Below the pieces are notes generated by a model. That model saw nothing but the letters and a program-made list of their open reading frames with translations, searched no databases and was not told the DNA's origin. A stretch of DNA of 15,795 nucleotides, taken from assembly GCA_030656435.1 (NCBI GenBank), contig JAUSOA010000100.1, forward strand, positions 1 through 15,795, given 5' to 3'. The position numbers were made by a program, and so were the translations under genes. Positions within the stretch are counted from its first letter, which is position 1. The number at the start of each line of letters is the position of its first letter. The stretch comes from Acholeplasmataceae bacterium (GTDB taxonomy: Bacteria; Bacillota_I; Bacilli_A; Acholeplasmatales; Acholeplasmataceae). Shown piece by piece: positions 6,425 to 13,712 of the stretch.

Positions 6425-7397
6425 AAAAATACTAATTATTTTGAGTTTTCCTTACTTATATCTTCTTTTTGTGTTGGTTGCCCCAACCAATATGGCAGTT
6501 ACGGCTCCAGGAGGACTCTCACCTGTCGACAGTGCGATTGTCATCGATACTGTTGATTTTCTTGATAATTTCAATACGGTTTATGTTTATTCCTATTACC
6601 CAATCACAGCTTTTCAATCATTTGTTTTAACAGGTGATGAAACAATGAACGTGAAACCGATGACCGTAAGAGAAACCGATACGTCATGGCGAGATGATTT
6701 TAGAGCTGGTCAGATATCAAAAATCGTATCTTTAAAAACATCCTTAATTAAGGCTTATGAGCTTGCAAATATTGAAGATCCATCGATATTAATCGATTAT
6801 GAGTATAGAGGATTATATATATATTACCGACCAAGTCGATTGACAGAACTCGAGGTTGGAGATATTATTGTTGAAGTGAATGGAAATTCATATAAAAATT
6901 ACACACACCAAGAATTTAGACAACTCGCTTATCTTACAACGATTCGATACAAGGTCATGCGGGAAGTCAACGGAGTAGAGACATTTTTCATGTTTGATTA
7001 TACAAAAGTAGAAGAAGACCAATATATGATTTTCTATCCGAATTATGAGATTATTAGTGCTTCGCCTAGCTTTGAATTTCCAGGTGTAAACAGCATTGTT
7101 GGTGGACCAAGCGGCGGGATGATTCAAACCCTTAGTATTTATGCAAGTTTACTAAAACTAAACTTTGGCAATCTGAAAATCGCTGGAACTGGGACCATAG
7201 AAATCGATGGAACAGTAGGTAGAATCGGTGGAATTACCCAAAAAATGTATACTGGAATCTATAATAAAATTGATGTTTTCTTCATGCCAACATCACATTT
7301 TAGCGAGATTCCTAACCTAGATTATCCGTATGAAATCATTGTAGTAGATACAATAGAACAGGCGGTGCAAGCGCTTCATGACCTCATTAATGAATAA
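6399..7397 (+). CDS. Membrane-anchored PDZ/Lon-type serine protease (YlbL/SepM family)
   Basis: This is a predicted membrane-anchored protease with its catalytic part outside the membrane, 332 residues. It starts with a basic tail and one transmembrane helix (about 10-29), followed by the YlbL-like TAPGGLSPVD (35-44). A PDZ-like domain occupies about 137-200 (LEVGDIIVEVNG). The C-terminal Lon-type protease domain has GGPSGGM (235-241), with nucleophile Ser238, and GRIGGITQK (274-282), with Lys282, giving the Lon Ser-Lys dyad; there is no ATPase domain. Family members include Streptococcus SepM, which trims a competence peptide, and Bacillus YlbL, which cleaves a cell-division inhibitor. The substrate here is unknown. 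GGAG (6386-6389) precedes the ATG by 9 bases, inside comEB. It overlaps the next gene by 20 nt. Confidence 0.93.
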   Translation: MLKLLKNYKKILIILSFPYLYLLFVLVAPTNMAVTAPGGLSPVDSAIVIDTVDFLDNFNTVYVYSYYPITAFQSFVLTGDETMNVKPMTVRETDTSWRDDFRAGQISKIVSLKTSLIKAYELANIEDPSILIDYEYRGLYIYYRPSRLTELEVGDIIVEVNGNSYKNYTHQEFRQLAYLTTIRYKVMREVNGVETFFMFDYTKVEEDQYMIFYPNYEIISASPSFEFPGVNSIVGGPSGGMIQTLSIYASLLKLNFGNLKIAGTGTIEIDGTVGRIGGITQKMYTGIYNKIDVFFMPTSHFSEIPNLDYPYEIIVVDTIEQAVQALHDLINE

Positions 7398-7764
7398 AGT
7401 TTTTCTATTTTTTAGAAGATTTAAAAAGCTGGTCAAGCTAATCGATAAACAGACGAAAATGAAATATGTTGTTCGATCAGTTTTAGGTGCGCTAGTTTTT
7501 TCTTCACTTGCACTACTTTTACCGATTTTGATGGTTATCAATATGTTTATATATACTAAACTTACGTTATTTTTAGCGATTTTACTGCTCATTATCGTTA
7601 TGTCGTGGGCTTTCCTTTATTATTTCTTTTATTACAAGCTATTAAAAATTTATCACCCCAAGCTTGAGGAATACAATACCTTGATGCCTCAGCTGGTTGA
7701 AAGTTCATTGGTTGCCTTGTTCTTTATGTTTCTCGGTATTATCATAATATCTATCATTCTTTAG
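7378..7764 (+). CDS. Small membrane protein of unknown function, three predicted helices
   Basis: I do not recognise a family. The 128-residue protein has a basic N-terminal segment of about 32 residues (many Lys/Arg, FFRRFKKLVKLIDKQTK) and three strongly hydrophobic stretches at about 33-52, 57-82 and 108-128, the last ending at the C-terminus. A short hydrophilic stretch (YHPKLEEYNT, about 92-101) lies between helices two and three. It overlaps the end of the Lon/PDZ protease gene by 20 nt, and lspA follows 9 bases after its stop, so it is translated as part of the operon. ATG 7390 is an alternative start four codons later; neither has a strong ribosome binding site, which suggests translational coupling. 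The uninterrupted frame and tight packing support a real gene. The location between a membrane protease and the lipoprotein signal peptidase hints at an envelope role, but no function can be assigned. Confidence 0.75.
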   Translation: MTSLMNKVFLFFRRFKKLVKLIDKQTKMKYVVRSVLGALVFSSLALLLPILMVINMFIYTKLTLFLAILLLIIVMSWAFLYYFFYYKLLKIYHPKLEEYNTLMPQLVESSLVALFFMFLGIIIISIIL

Positions 7765-7773
7765 GAGGAAAAA

Positions 7774-8292
7774 ATGATTATTGGTGCAATTTTAATAATT
7801 TTACTCATTTTAATCGATCAAGCGACAAAAACAATTGCAGCTGCAAATATTGCTCTAAACAGTCCAAATATAGTTGTTATCCCTAGACTTTTAGAATTAT
7901 CCTTCCATAAAAATGAAGGGATGTCCTTTGGACTACTTGCTGGAGAGCAGCTCTTATTCATGGTTGCTACTGTTATAGCATTAGGCATTTTTGGATACTT
8001 TTTCTTGGATTCTAATTTTAAAACGAAAAAGGTTTATTCAATTGCTATTGCTTTATTTATCGGGGGTACGTTAGGAAATGCGATTGATCGCGCTTTATAT
8101 GGTTATGTCATCGATTTCATGCAGTTTCCGTTTTTTGGACCCTTATTAGGTTTATTTGGAACTGGAAATTTCTATAATAACTTCGCAGATATTTTCTTGA
8201 GCTTTGCCATTGTACTCTTTGGTATCGATTTGTTTTTCTTGGAACCAAAACGTGCAAAAAAGGAGAAATTAAATGTCGAAAACAACGATTAA
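7774..8292 (+). CDS. lspA: Lipoprotein signal peptidase (signal peptidase II)
   Basis: LspA cleaves the signal peptide from diacylglyceryl-modified prolipoproteins in the cytoplasmic membrane; it is an aspartyl protease with four helices. The 172 residues show hydrophobic segments near 1-23, 57-78, 86-103 and 135-157. The conserved DQATK (15-19), GNAIDR (101-106), the catalytic Asp in YVIDF (Asp114) and the second catalytic Asp in NNFADI (Asp139) are present. The segment between the two Asp (about 116-132, rich in Phe, Leu and Gly) is not the common form. A strong AGGAGG lies at 7764-7769, 4 bases before the ATG. The last 20 nt overlap the RluD-family gene; lspA-rluD(ylyB) adjacency is also found in Bacillus. 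Its presence implies that the organism makes lipoproteins. Confidence 0.96.
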   Translation: MIIGAILIILLILIDQATKTIAAANIALNSPNIVVIPRLLELSFHKNEGMSFGLLAGEQLLFMVATVIALGIFGYFFLDSNFKTKKVYSIAIALFIGGTLGNAIDRALYGYVIDFMQFPFFGPLLGLFGTGNFYNNFADIFLSFAIVLFGIDLFFLEPKRAKKEKLNVENND

Positions 8293-9193
8293 AATAGATA
8301 GTGAAGCCGTTGGTCAACGACTTGACCAATATTTACATACAGTTTTTTACACTGAAAAGAGTAGAAGCTATGTTCAAAATGCAATTAAAGAGGGTTATGT
8401 TTTAGTTAATAATCAAAAAGTAAAAACTGGTCATACTCTGAAGTTAACTGATTTAATTGAAATTGAAGAAATTGAAGCTAAAAAGCTTGATATGAAAGCT
8501 GTTGATATGAACTTAGATGTCGTCTATGAAGATGAGGATCTCTTAGTTGTAAATAAGCCTCAAGGAATGGTTGTTCATCCAGCATCTAGCTATCATGAAC
8601 CTACGTTGGTGCATGGTCTTTTACATCAAGTCGAAGAGCTTTCTTCAATCAATGGAATCATTCGTCCTGGCATAGTACACCGAATTGATAAGGATACATC
8701 AGGTTTATTAGTAGTTGCAAAAAGCGATAAAGCGCACCAAATACTATCTGAGGACTTAAAGGATCATGATATAGCTAGAGATTATATTGCCTTAGTTTAT
8801 GGTAGATTTGAGGAAAATGAAGGTACCATCAACGCACCCATCATGAGACATCCCAAAAATAGATTGAAAATGGCAGTACTCGCTGATGGAAAACATGCGA
8901 TCACACATTTTAAAGTAATTGAAAGATTTGAAAAATATACATTACTTTCTTGTAAACTAGAGACAGGAAGAACCCACCAAATACGGGTTCATCTTTCCTA
9001 TATTCATCATCCAATCGTTGGAGACCCAATCTATGGTCCAAGGGAAGTTGTTGGCTCTACTGGACAATTTTTGCATGCCGAAAAATTATCATTTGTTCAC
9101 CCAATAAAAAAAGAGCAAATGACTTTTACAGCCGATATGCCCCAAGTGTTTAAGGATTTTCTAAGTAAGCTTAGAGAAGATTCTGTTTCGTAA
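8273..9193 (+). CDS. rluD: RluD-family 23S rRNA pseudouridine synthase
   Basis: This enzyme isomerises specific uridines to pseudouridine in large-subunit rRNA (the RluD/YlyB subgroup). The 306-residue protein has an N-terminal S4 RNA-binding domain (about 13-70, GQRLDQYL ... GYVLVNNQKVK) and then the RluA-type catalytic domain. The signature HRIDKDTSGLLVVAK (136-150) carries the catalytic Asp139. NKPQGMVVHP (94-103), the ARDYIALV block and GRTHQIRVHL (about 242-251) are also typical. AGGAGA (8262-8267) precedes the ATG by 5 bases inside lspA. It is the last gene of the T-box operon, and its final 23 nt overlap the 3' end of rnhC on the other strand. No terminator hairpin is seen at the junction. 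The exact target uridines are not predictable from the sequence. Confidence 0.94.
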   Translation: MSKTTIKIDSEAVGQRLDQYLHTVFYTEKSRSYVQNAIKEGYVLVNNQKVKTGHTLKLTDLIEIEEIEAKKLDMKAVDMNLDVVYEDEDLLVVNKPQGMVVHPASSYHEPTLVHGLLHQVEELSSINGIIRPGIVHRIDKDTSGLLVVAKSDKAHQILSEDLKDHDIARDYIALVYGRFEENEGTINAPIMRHPKNRLKMAVLADGKHAITHFKVIERFEKYTLLSCKLETGRTHQIRVHLSYIHHPIVGDPIYGPREVVGSTGQFLHAEKLSFVHPIKKEQMTFTADMPQVFKDFLSKLREDSVS

Positions 9194-10028
9194 TATTTTT
9201 ATAATTCATTTTCGCGATTAATGCCAGTGAGAGTTTCCCTTTGGATTCATAGATGGTATGGATTAACTCATCTACTTCCTTACCAGCACCCTTTAAGAGT
9301 TCGATTCCAAGCTTATCGCTATATTCCTTCATTTTCACAAGAAATGCATATCTTGCAATAATAGAAGCTGCAGCAACGCTTAAGTGAACAGATTCAGCTC
9401 TAACGTGAAATTCAATATCCCTATAAATTAGGGTTTCATCTTTAATATAATTAAAGTATAATTGAGGTGTGCAGAATTGATCAACAATAACTGGGACAGT
9501 TTCTTCAAGTTTAGAAGAAGTCTTAATAATTGCTTGATTATGAAGCAGTGCCTTTATTTTATTTAGGTTCAAGCCTTGTTCGACTAGACCGTTATACTTT
9601 TTAGGTGTTAAGATTAAAAGTGAGTGAATTAAACGCTGTGCAATCTTTGGTGCAATTTGAATAATCATCTTGTCATTCATGTTTTTAGAATCTCTAACGT
9701 TTAGACTTTCGAGATATGCGATATCACTGGTATTGACATAAGCTGAGCAAACAACAACAGGTCCAAAAACATCACCTGTACCGACCTCATCAGATCCTAT
9801 TGCAGCATAATCTTCACGACCAAGATGTTTTTTAATTGATATGAGTTCATGAGTAACTTCTTTTCCTTGTAATAAAACCTTACCGGTCTTATAGGCAAGG
9901 ATATCTATATTGTTATGAACAGCATGAAAAAGCAAATATTGATTGTCATCAGATATTTGGTGAAATTGATAGGTCTTATTTAATTTTTCTAGTTCATGTT
10001 CTGTTACAGAAATGGTGTAATGTTTCAT
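9171..10028 (-). CDS. rnhC: Ribonuclease HIII
   Basis: RNase HIII cuts the RNA strand of RNA:DNA hybrids, acting on R-loops and replication primers in the cytoplasm. The 285-residue protein has the N-terminal substrate-binding DUF3378-type domain (about 1-68) that separates HIII from HII, and then the type 2 RNase H fold. The catalytic block GSDEVGTGDVFGP (78-90) has the GTG and Asp-Glu (Asp80, Glu81) typical of HIII. VRDSK (111-115), IVDQF (181-185, acidic Asp183) and HLSVAAASIIARY (215-227) complete the active-site landmarks. It is slightly shorter than the usual 300-310 residues. It is the only minus-strand gene here, convergent with rluD and divergent from mutS2. AGGAG lies on the minus strand 11 bases before the start codon. 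The rnhC-mutS2 neighbourhood also occurs in Bacillus-type genomes. Confidence 0.96.
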   Translation of the reverse strand: MKHYTISVTEHELEKLNKTYQFHQISDDNQYLLFHAVHNNIDILAYKTGKVLLQGKEVTHELISIKKHLGREDYAAIGSDEVGTGDVFGPVVVCSAYVNTSDIAYLESLNVRDSKNMNDKMIIQIAPKIAQRLIHSLLILTPKKYNGLVEQGLNLNKIKALLHNQAIIKTSSKLEETVPVIVDQFCTPQLYFNYIKDETLIYRDIEFHVRAESVHLSVAAASIIARYAFLVKMKEYSDKLGIELLKGAGKEVDELIHTIYESKGKLSLALIAKMNYKNITKQNLL

Positions 10029-10058
10029 TTGAAGTTAATCTCCTATTAATAATATTAT
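10029..10058 (+). promoter_or_regulatory. Promoter of mutS2, overlapping the rnhC promoter
   Basis: TTGAAG (10029-10034) and TATTAT (10053-10058) are 18 bases apart on the plus strand. The -10 box occupies almost the same bases as the minus-strand TATAAT of rnhC. The predicted start is near 10065, giving a leader of about 24 bases. The -35 is a 4/6 match, so this is moderately supported. Confidence 0.45.
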
Positions 10059-10062
10059 ATCA
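10054..10062 (-). promoter_or_regulatory. Extended -10 promoter of rnhC
   Basis: Read on the minus strand this is TGATATAAT, a perfect TATAAT with an extended TG one base upstream. No good -35 hexamer is visible, which extended -10 promoters tolerate. The start would fall near 10047, leaving a leader of about 19 bases that contains AGGAGA. Confidence 0.6.
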
Positions 10063-10088
10063 CAATTATCTAAAAAAAGGTGGCAATT

Positions 10089-12410
10089 ATGCGATTTATG
10101 ACAAAAGCCCTAGAGCTTAATCAAATTCTGGAAGAGATTTCTAAATATGCAAAATCGGAGACAATTCAAAGTGAAATCCGCAATTTAGAGCCAGCAACTG
10201 ATTATGACTCAATTATACGTCAGCTTGACGAAGTCATGGATATGACATCGGTTCTCCAAAGAGCTGGTGTTTTACCATTAATCCCGGATTATGACATTCA
10301 TGAACTCTTAAGATATGCAGGACTTGACCGAGTATTCTCTATTCATGAACTCCTATATGTTAGACTTTTTCTTGTAATGGAGCGAGACATTTTGAAGTAC
10401 TACCGCGAAGCAATTCGAAGTAAGATTCCATTTAGAACACTTCAGCACTATTTTGACGATATGCACAATCACCAATCTCTACTTTCATATATACATTCAA
10501 AGATTGATGAGGATGGTGTTGTTCTAGATGATGCTACACCAGAACTATTAAAGATTAGAAGAGATTTAAGTAAGCTCGATAAGCAATTGCAGGATAAATT
10601 ACATAGAATATTAACTGATCAAAGTGCCTATTTAAATGAAATGGTCATCGTGATTCGAAATAATCGCTATTGTATACCCGTAAAAGATACCTTTAAAAAC
10701 AAAATTAAAGGTGTAATTCATGATATGTCAGCAAGTAAGCAAACCATTTATATTGAACCAGAAGCAACACGTCAAATAACTGCAGAAATTGAACATTTAA
10801 AGGTCTCTGAGGAGAAGGAAATTCAAAAAATTATCGCTTTATTAAGTGAAGAAGTGCATGCATGCTCGGTAACACTGAAGGACAATTTAGATTTATTCTT
10901 AAGTCTGGATTTTAATGCCTCCAAGGCTCAATACGCGATTTTATTAAACGCAGTTAAACCCAATGTCAATCAGGAAGGTTTGATTTCTTTAGTTAAGGCA
11001 AAGCATCCTTTACTAGATCAGAAAACTGCAGTTCCAATAACATTAGAATTAAACAAAGATATTAAGACCTTACTCATAACCGGACCAAATACTGGAGGAA
11101 AAACAGTCGCATTAAAGACAGTTGGACTCCTAACACTGATGATGCAATGTGGAATCTTAATTCCAGCCAATGAAGAGTCAAATTTATCTATTTTTGATCA
11201 AGTTTTTGCAGATATTGGCGATGAGCAATCTATATTGCAATCCTTATCTACATTTTCTTCACATCTAACCAAAATAATTTCTATGATTAATCAAGTCAAA
11301 GATAATACTTTAGTATTACTTGATGAACTAGGGTCAGGAACTGATCCTAATGAAGGGGTATCACTAGCGATTGCAATTTTAAACGCCTTCAAATCCTATG
11401 ATATTCGAATGATGGTAACAACCCATTACTCTGAATTGAAAAGCTATGCCTATGAGCAGCAAAATATGACAACAGCAAGTGTAGCATTCGATAAAAAGAC
11501 GTTAAAACCACTCTACTACCTTCAAATGGGAACGACTGGGTCTTCACATGCCTTTTTGATTGCAAGACGTCTAGGGCTAAAAGAAGAGGTCGTCAAGGAT
11601 GCGGAAACTGTTTATCAAGGAAGACAGACAGATTTAGCGAAAGTCATGGAAAAATTAAACGATGAAATGCTATATTTCGAACGACAAAAGGAAAAACTAT
11701 CCTTTGAAATAGCTGAAGCAAGAAAAGAGAAAAAGGAATATCAGCAATCTCGCGAAAAGCTACTTAAAGAACAAGATATGATTATTGAAAATATTAAATT
11801 TAAGGAAGAAACAAAATGGAATCAGTTAAAGGATGAAGCTAGATTGATCATTAGCGAATTACAAAGTAAGAGTAAACTTACAAATCCTGAAATTGCTTCT
11901 ATTAAATTTCAGCTCAATCAAGGCTCTACTCAAGATGATTCCCATCGATTAACAGATGAACTTAGCATTGGTGATGAAGTTTTCATCATTCCATACCAAC
12001 AGTATGGTAAAATAGAATCAATCAAAAATGATGAGTACCGTGTTGTTTTTGGAAAATTTGACCTTTACTTCAAAAAAACAGACCTAAGAAAAGATGAAAT
12101 GAAGAAAGAGGTTAAAAAAACAGTTAGACAAGGAAATAGATCTAGCGAACAAATTCCTGAAAAAAAGGCAAGTTTTGAACTAGATTTACGTGGATATCGC
12201 TTTGAAGAGGTTAAGGAAGCTATGGATCAGGCACTGGATTCAGCGTTTCTAACAGGAATTCAATCGATGCGGATTATTCATGGATTTGGAAGCGGTGCAG
12301 TGAGAAAGGCTGTATATGATTATATTAAGCTATCACCTTATATCAAATCTTCAAGATTTGGTGGCGAGGGAGAAGGACTAAATGGGGTAACTATAATCAC
12401 TCTAAAATAG
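10089..12410 (+). CDS. mutS2: MutS2 ATPase/endonuclease (Smr-domain)
   Basis: MutS2 is a MutS paralogue without the mismatch-recognition domain; members suppress recombination and, in Bacillus subtilis, split collided ribosomes. I chose ATG 10089 (773 residues) because AAAGGTGG (10076-10083) lies 5 bases before it; the in-frame GTG 10080 falls within that Shine-Dalgarno. ATG 10098 is another possibility. Visible parts are the core/lever helices (about 1-300), Walker A TGPNTGGKT (331-339), Walker B LLDELGSGTD (410-419), the TTHYSEL loop (444-450), a long charged coiled coil (about 512-600), a KOW-like stretch (about 623-665), and a C-terminal Smr domain (about 697-773) with LDLRG and IHGFGSGAVRKAV. 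The usual GxPGxSxA motif reads GTTGSSHA (481-488), with Thr for Pro. It is transcribed divergently from rnhC and is followed by trxA. Confidence 0.96.
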   Translation: MRFMTKALELNQILEEISKYAKSETIQSEIRNLEPATDYDSIIRQLDEVMDMTSVLQRAGVLPLIPDYDIHELLRYAGLDRVFSIHELLYVRLFLVMERDILKYYREAIRSKIPFRTLQHYFDDMHNHQSLLSYIHSKIDEDGVVLDDATPELLKIRRDLSKLDKQLQDKLHRILTDQSAYLNEMVIVIRNNRYCIPVKDTFKNKIKGVIHDMSASKQTIYIEPEATRQITAEIEHLKVSEEKEIQKIIALLSEEVHACSVTLKDNLDLFLSLDFNASKAQYAILLNAVKPNVNQEGLISLVKAKHPLLDQKTAVPITLELNKDIKTLLITGPNTGGKTVALKTVGLLTLMMQCGILIPANEESNLSIFDQVFADIGDEQSILQSLSTFSSHLTKIISMINQVKDNTLVLLDELGSGTDPNEGVSLAIAILNAFKSYDIRMMVTTHYSELKSYAYEQQNMTTASVAFDKKTLKPLYYLQMGTTGSSHAFLIARRLGLKEEVVKDAETVYQGRQTDLAKVMEKLNDEMLYFERQKEKLSFEIAEARKEKKEYQQSREKLLKEQDMIIENIKFKEETKWNQLKDEARLIISELQSKSKLTNPEIASIKFQLNQGSTQDDSHRLTDELSIGDEVFIIPYQQYGKIESIKNDEYRVVFGKFDLYFKKTDLRKDEMKKEVKKTVRQGNRSSEQIPEKKASFELDLRGYRFEEVKEAMDQALDSAFLTGIQSMRIIHGFGSGAVRKAVYDYIKLSPYIKSSRFGGEGEGLNGVTIITLK

Positions 12411-12420
12411 TGCGAATGGC

Positions 12421-12449
12421 TTGATTTAACATCATTTTAATCATATAAT
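12421..12449 (+). promoter_or_regulatory. Promoter of trxA
   Basis: TTGATT (12421-12426) is followed after exactly 17 bases by a perfect TATAAT (12444-12449). The predicted start is near 12456, giving a leader of about 30 bases with GAGG at 12474-12477. No terminator is visible between mutS2 and this promoter, so readthrough from mutS2 is possible. Confidence 0.75.
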
Positions 12450-12485
12450 AGTAATTGAAATTAATAAAGAAATGAGGAAAATTTA

Positions 12486-12794
12486 ATGATTGAATATCAA
12501 GGACAGGATTATCAAGAAGTAATTGGGCAACAGGGTTTAGTAGTTGTACAATATTTCGCAACATGGTGTGGACCATGTAAGATGCTTAAACCAGTGTTAG
12601 AATCAATTAGCACAGATATGGCAGATGTTAAATTTTGGCGCGTAGACATTGACCTATTTAGAAATCAGGCAATTGAAGCGGGTATCAAGAGCGTTCCAAC
12701 TGTTGTATTATACAAAGATGGAGAAGAAGTTGACCGTCAAAGTGGCTATCAACCAAAAGAAAGAGTAGCAGCTTGGATGAACCAATTCAAATAA
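12486..12794 (+). CDS. trxA: Thioredoxin
   Basis: This is a cytoplasmic disulfide reductase and electron donor for ribonucleotide reductase, MsrA and other thiol enzymes. The 102-residue protein is a single thioredoxin fold with the classical active site WCGPC (27-31), preceded by VVVQYFAT, and the cis-proline loop IKSVPTVVLY (67-76). There is no signal peptide or membrane anchor. GAGG (12474-12477) lies 8 bases before the ATG. It has its own promoter and an intrinsic terminator directly downstream, so it looks monocistronic. MsrA, encoded upstream in the T-box operon, is a likely client. It is slightly shorter than typical (about 105-108 residues). Confidence 0.97.
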   Translation: MIEYQGQDYQEVIGQQGLVVVQYFATWCGPCKMLKPVLESISTDMADVKFWRVDIDLFRNQAIEAGIKSVPTVVLYKDGEEVDRQSGYQPKERVAAWMNQFK

Positions 12795-12796
12795 TT

Positions 12797-12818
12797 AAAG
12801 CACGCAAGTGCTTTTTTT
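12797..12818 (+). terminator. Intrinsic terminator of trxA
   Basis: AAAGCAC (12797-12803) and GTGCTTT (12808-12814) form a perfect 7-bp stem closed by a GCAA tetraloop (GNRA class), followed directly by a run of T. It starts 3 bases after the trxA stop. Confidence 0.93.
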
Positions 12819-12834
12819 ATTATCTTTTTTCTAG

Positions 12835-12840
12835 TATAAT
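12835..12840 (+). promoter_or_regulatory. -10 box of a truB-ribF promoter
   Basis: A perfect TATAAT lies 15 bases before the truB ATG. The -35 position falls in the T-run of the trxA terminator and shows no good match. The transcript would start near 12847, leaving only about 9 bases of leader, which would be little more than the ribosome binding site GGTGAT. Confidence 0.5.
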
Positions 12841-12855
12841 AAATATGGTGATATC

Positions 12856-13704
12856 ATGGATGGATTTTTACTAATAAATAAACCTAAGGGTTTGACATCA
12901 CATGATGTCGTTTATAAGGTTAAAAAGAAGCTTAAAATAGATAAAATTGGACATACAGGAACGTTGGATCCTTTTGCTAGCGGTCTTTTAATTTTATGTC
13001 TTGGCAAAGCTACTAAGCTGGCTTATTTATTCTCAAATCTTGATAAAGCATACGAAGGGACTGTAGTTTTTGGGAATCACTACGATACCTATGATACAAC
13101 AGGTACGATTTTGAACTCAAATCAACCAAGTTTTAATCAAATAGAACTCGAAAGAGCTGTTTCATCCATGGTTGGAACCTATGACCAAATTCCTCCAATG
13201 TATTCAGCAATTAAAATGGGTGGCAAAAAACTTTATGAACTAGCTAGAGAAGGTATCGAAATCGAAAGAGAGTCGAGAACAGTTACAATCGATCGATTTG
13301 ATATCATCAGTCCATTAAAAAATAATGAGTTTTCCTTTTCTATTTACGTTTCAAAGGGCACCTATATTAGAAGTATTGCAGTTGATCTTGCAGAAAAACT
13401 AAATACCTATGCAGCACTTTCTGAGTTAAAAAGAGTCAGTGTTGGAAGCTATTTACTCAGTCATGCAAAAAATATTGAAGATATTGATAACAGTGATATA
13501 ATTTCATTAGATAATTATTTCTCAGGTACACAAAGTATAGTTTTAAATGAATATATGATTAAATTAGTTCGAAATGGAGTTTATTTGGATCAAAGGCAGA
13601 TTGATACCGACAAACCATTTTTAGTAAAGAATGAAAATGGCGAAAGTATAGCCTATTATGAAGTTATAGCAATCAATCAATATAAACCGATCATCATCTT
13701 CTAG
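12856..13704 (+). CDS. truB: tRNA pseudouridine(55) synthase
   Basis: TruB makes pseudouridine 55 in the T-loop of almost all elongator tRNAs. The 282-residue protein starts with GFLLINKPKGLTSHDVV (3-19), and the catalytic motif GHTGTLDPFASGLL (32-45) contains Asp38. Further family landmarks are TKLAYL (53-58), QIPPMYSAIKMGGKKLYELAREG (conserved block near 111-133), and GTYIRSIAVDL (about 168-178). The C-terminal part is a short PUA-like region, somewhat shorter than in Bacillus (about 309 residues in total). The ATG follows GGTGAT (12848-12853) by about 2 bases. ribF starts 8 bases after the stop, so the two genes form an operon, as in the common truB-ribF-rpsO cluster. Confidence 0.96.
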   Translation: MDGFLLINKPKGLTSHDVVYKVKKKLKIDKIGHTGTLDPFASGLLILCLGKATKLAYLFSNLDKAYEGTVVFGNHYDTYDTTGTILNSNQPSFNQIELERAVSSMVGTYDQIPPMYSAIKMGGKKLYELAREGIEIERESRTVTIDRFDIISPLKNNEFSFSIYVSKGTYIRSIAVDLAEKLNTYAALSELKRVSVGSYLLSHAKNIEDIDNSDIISLDNYFSGTQSIVLNEYMIKLVRNGVYLDQRQIDTDKPFLVKNENGESIAYYEVIAINQYKPIIIF

Positions 13705-13712
13705 GAGTAAAA

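Noticed and set aside
6888..7592. Two minus-strand open frames antisense to the PDZ/Lon protease gene and the 128-residue gene
   Set aside because: The plus-strand genes have clear protease motifs and operon packing; the antisense frames have neither motifs nor ribosome sites.
8117..8329. 70-codon minus-strand open frame across the lspA-rluD junction
   Set aside because: Antisense to the LspA catalytic Asp139 region and the RluD S4 start; no support.
9193..9230. AT-rich stretch after rluD as a bidirectional terminator
   Set aside because: No stem can be drawn with a T-run on either strand, and the bases code for the end of RNase HIII.
10080..10082. GTG as start of mutS2
   Set aside because: It lies inside AAAGGTGG, which is well placed as ribosome binding site for ATG 10089.
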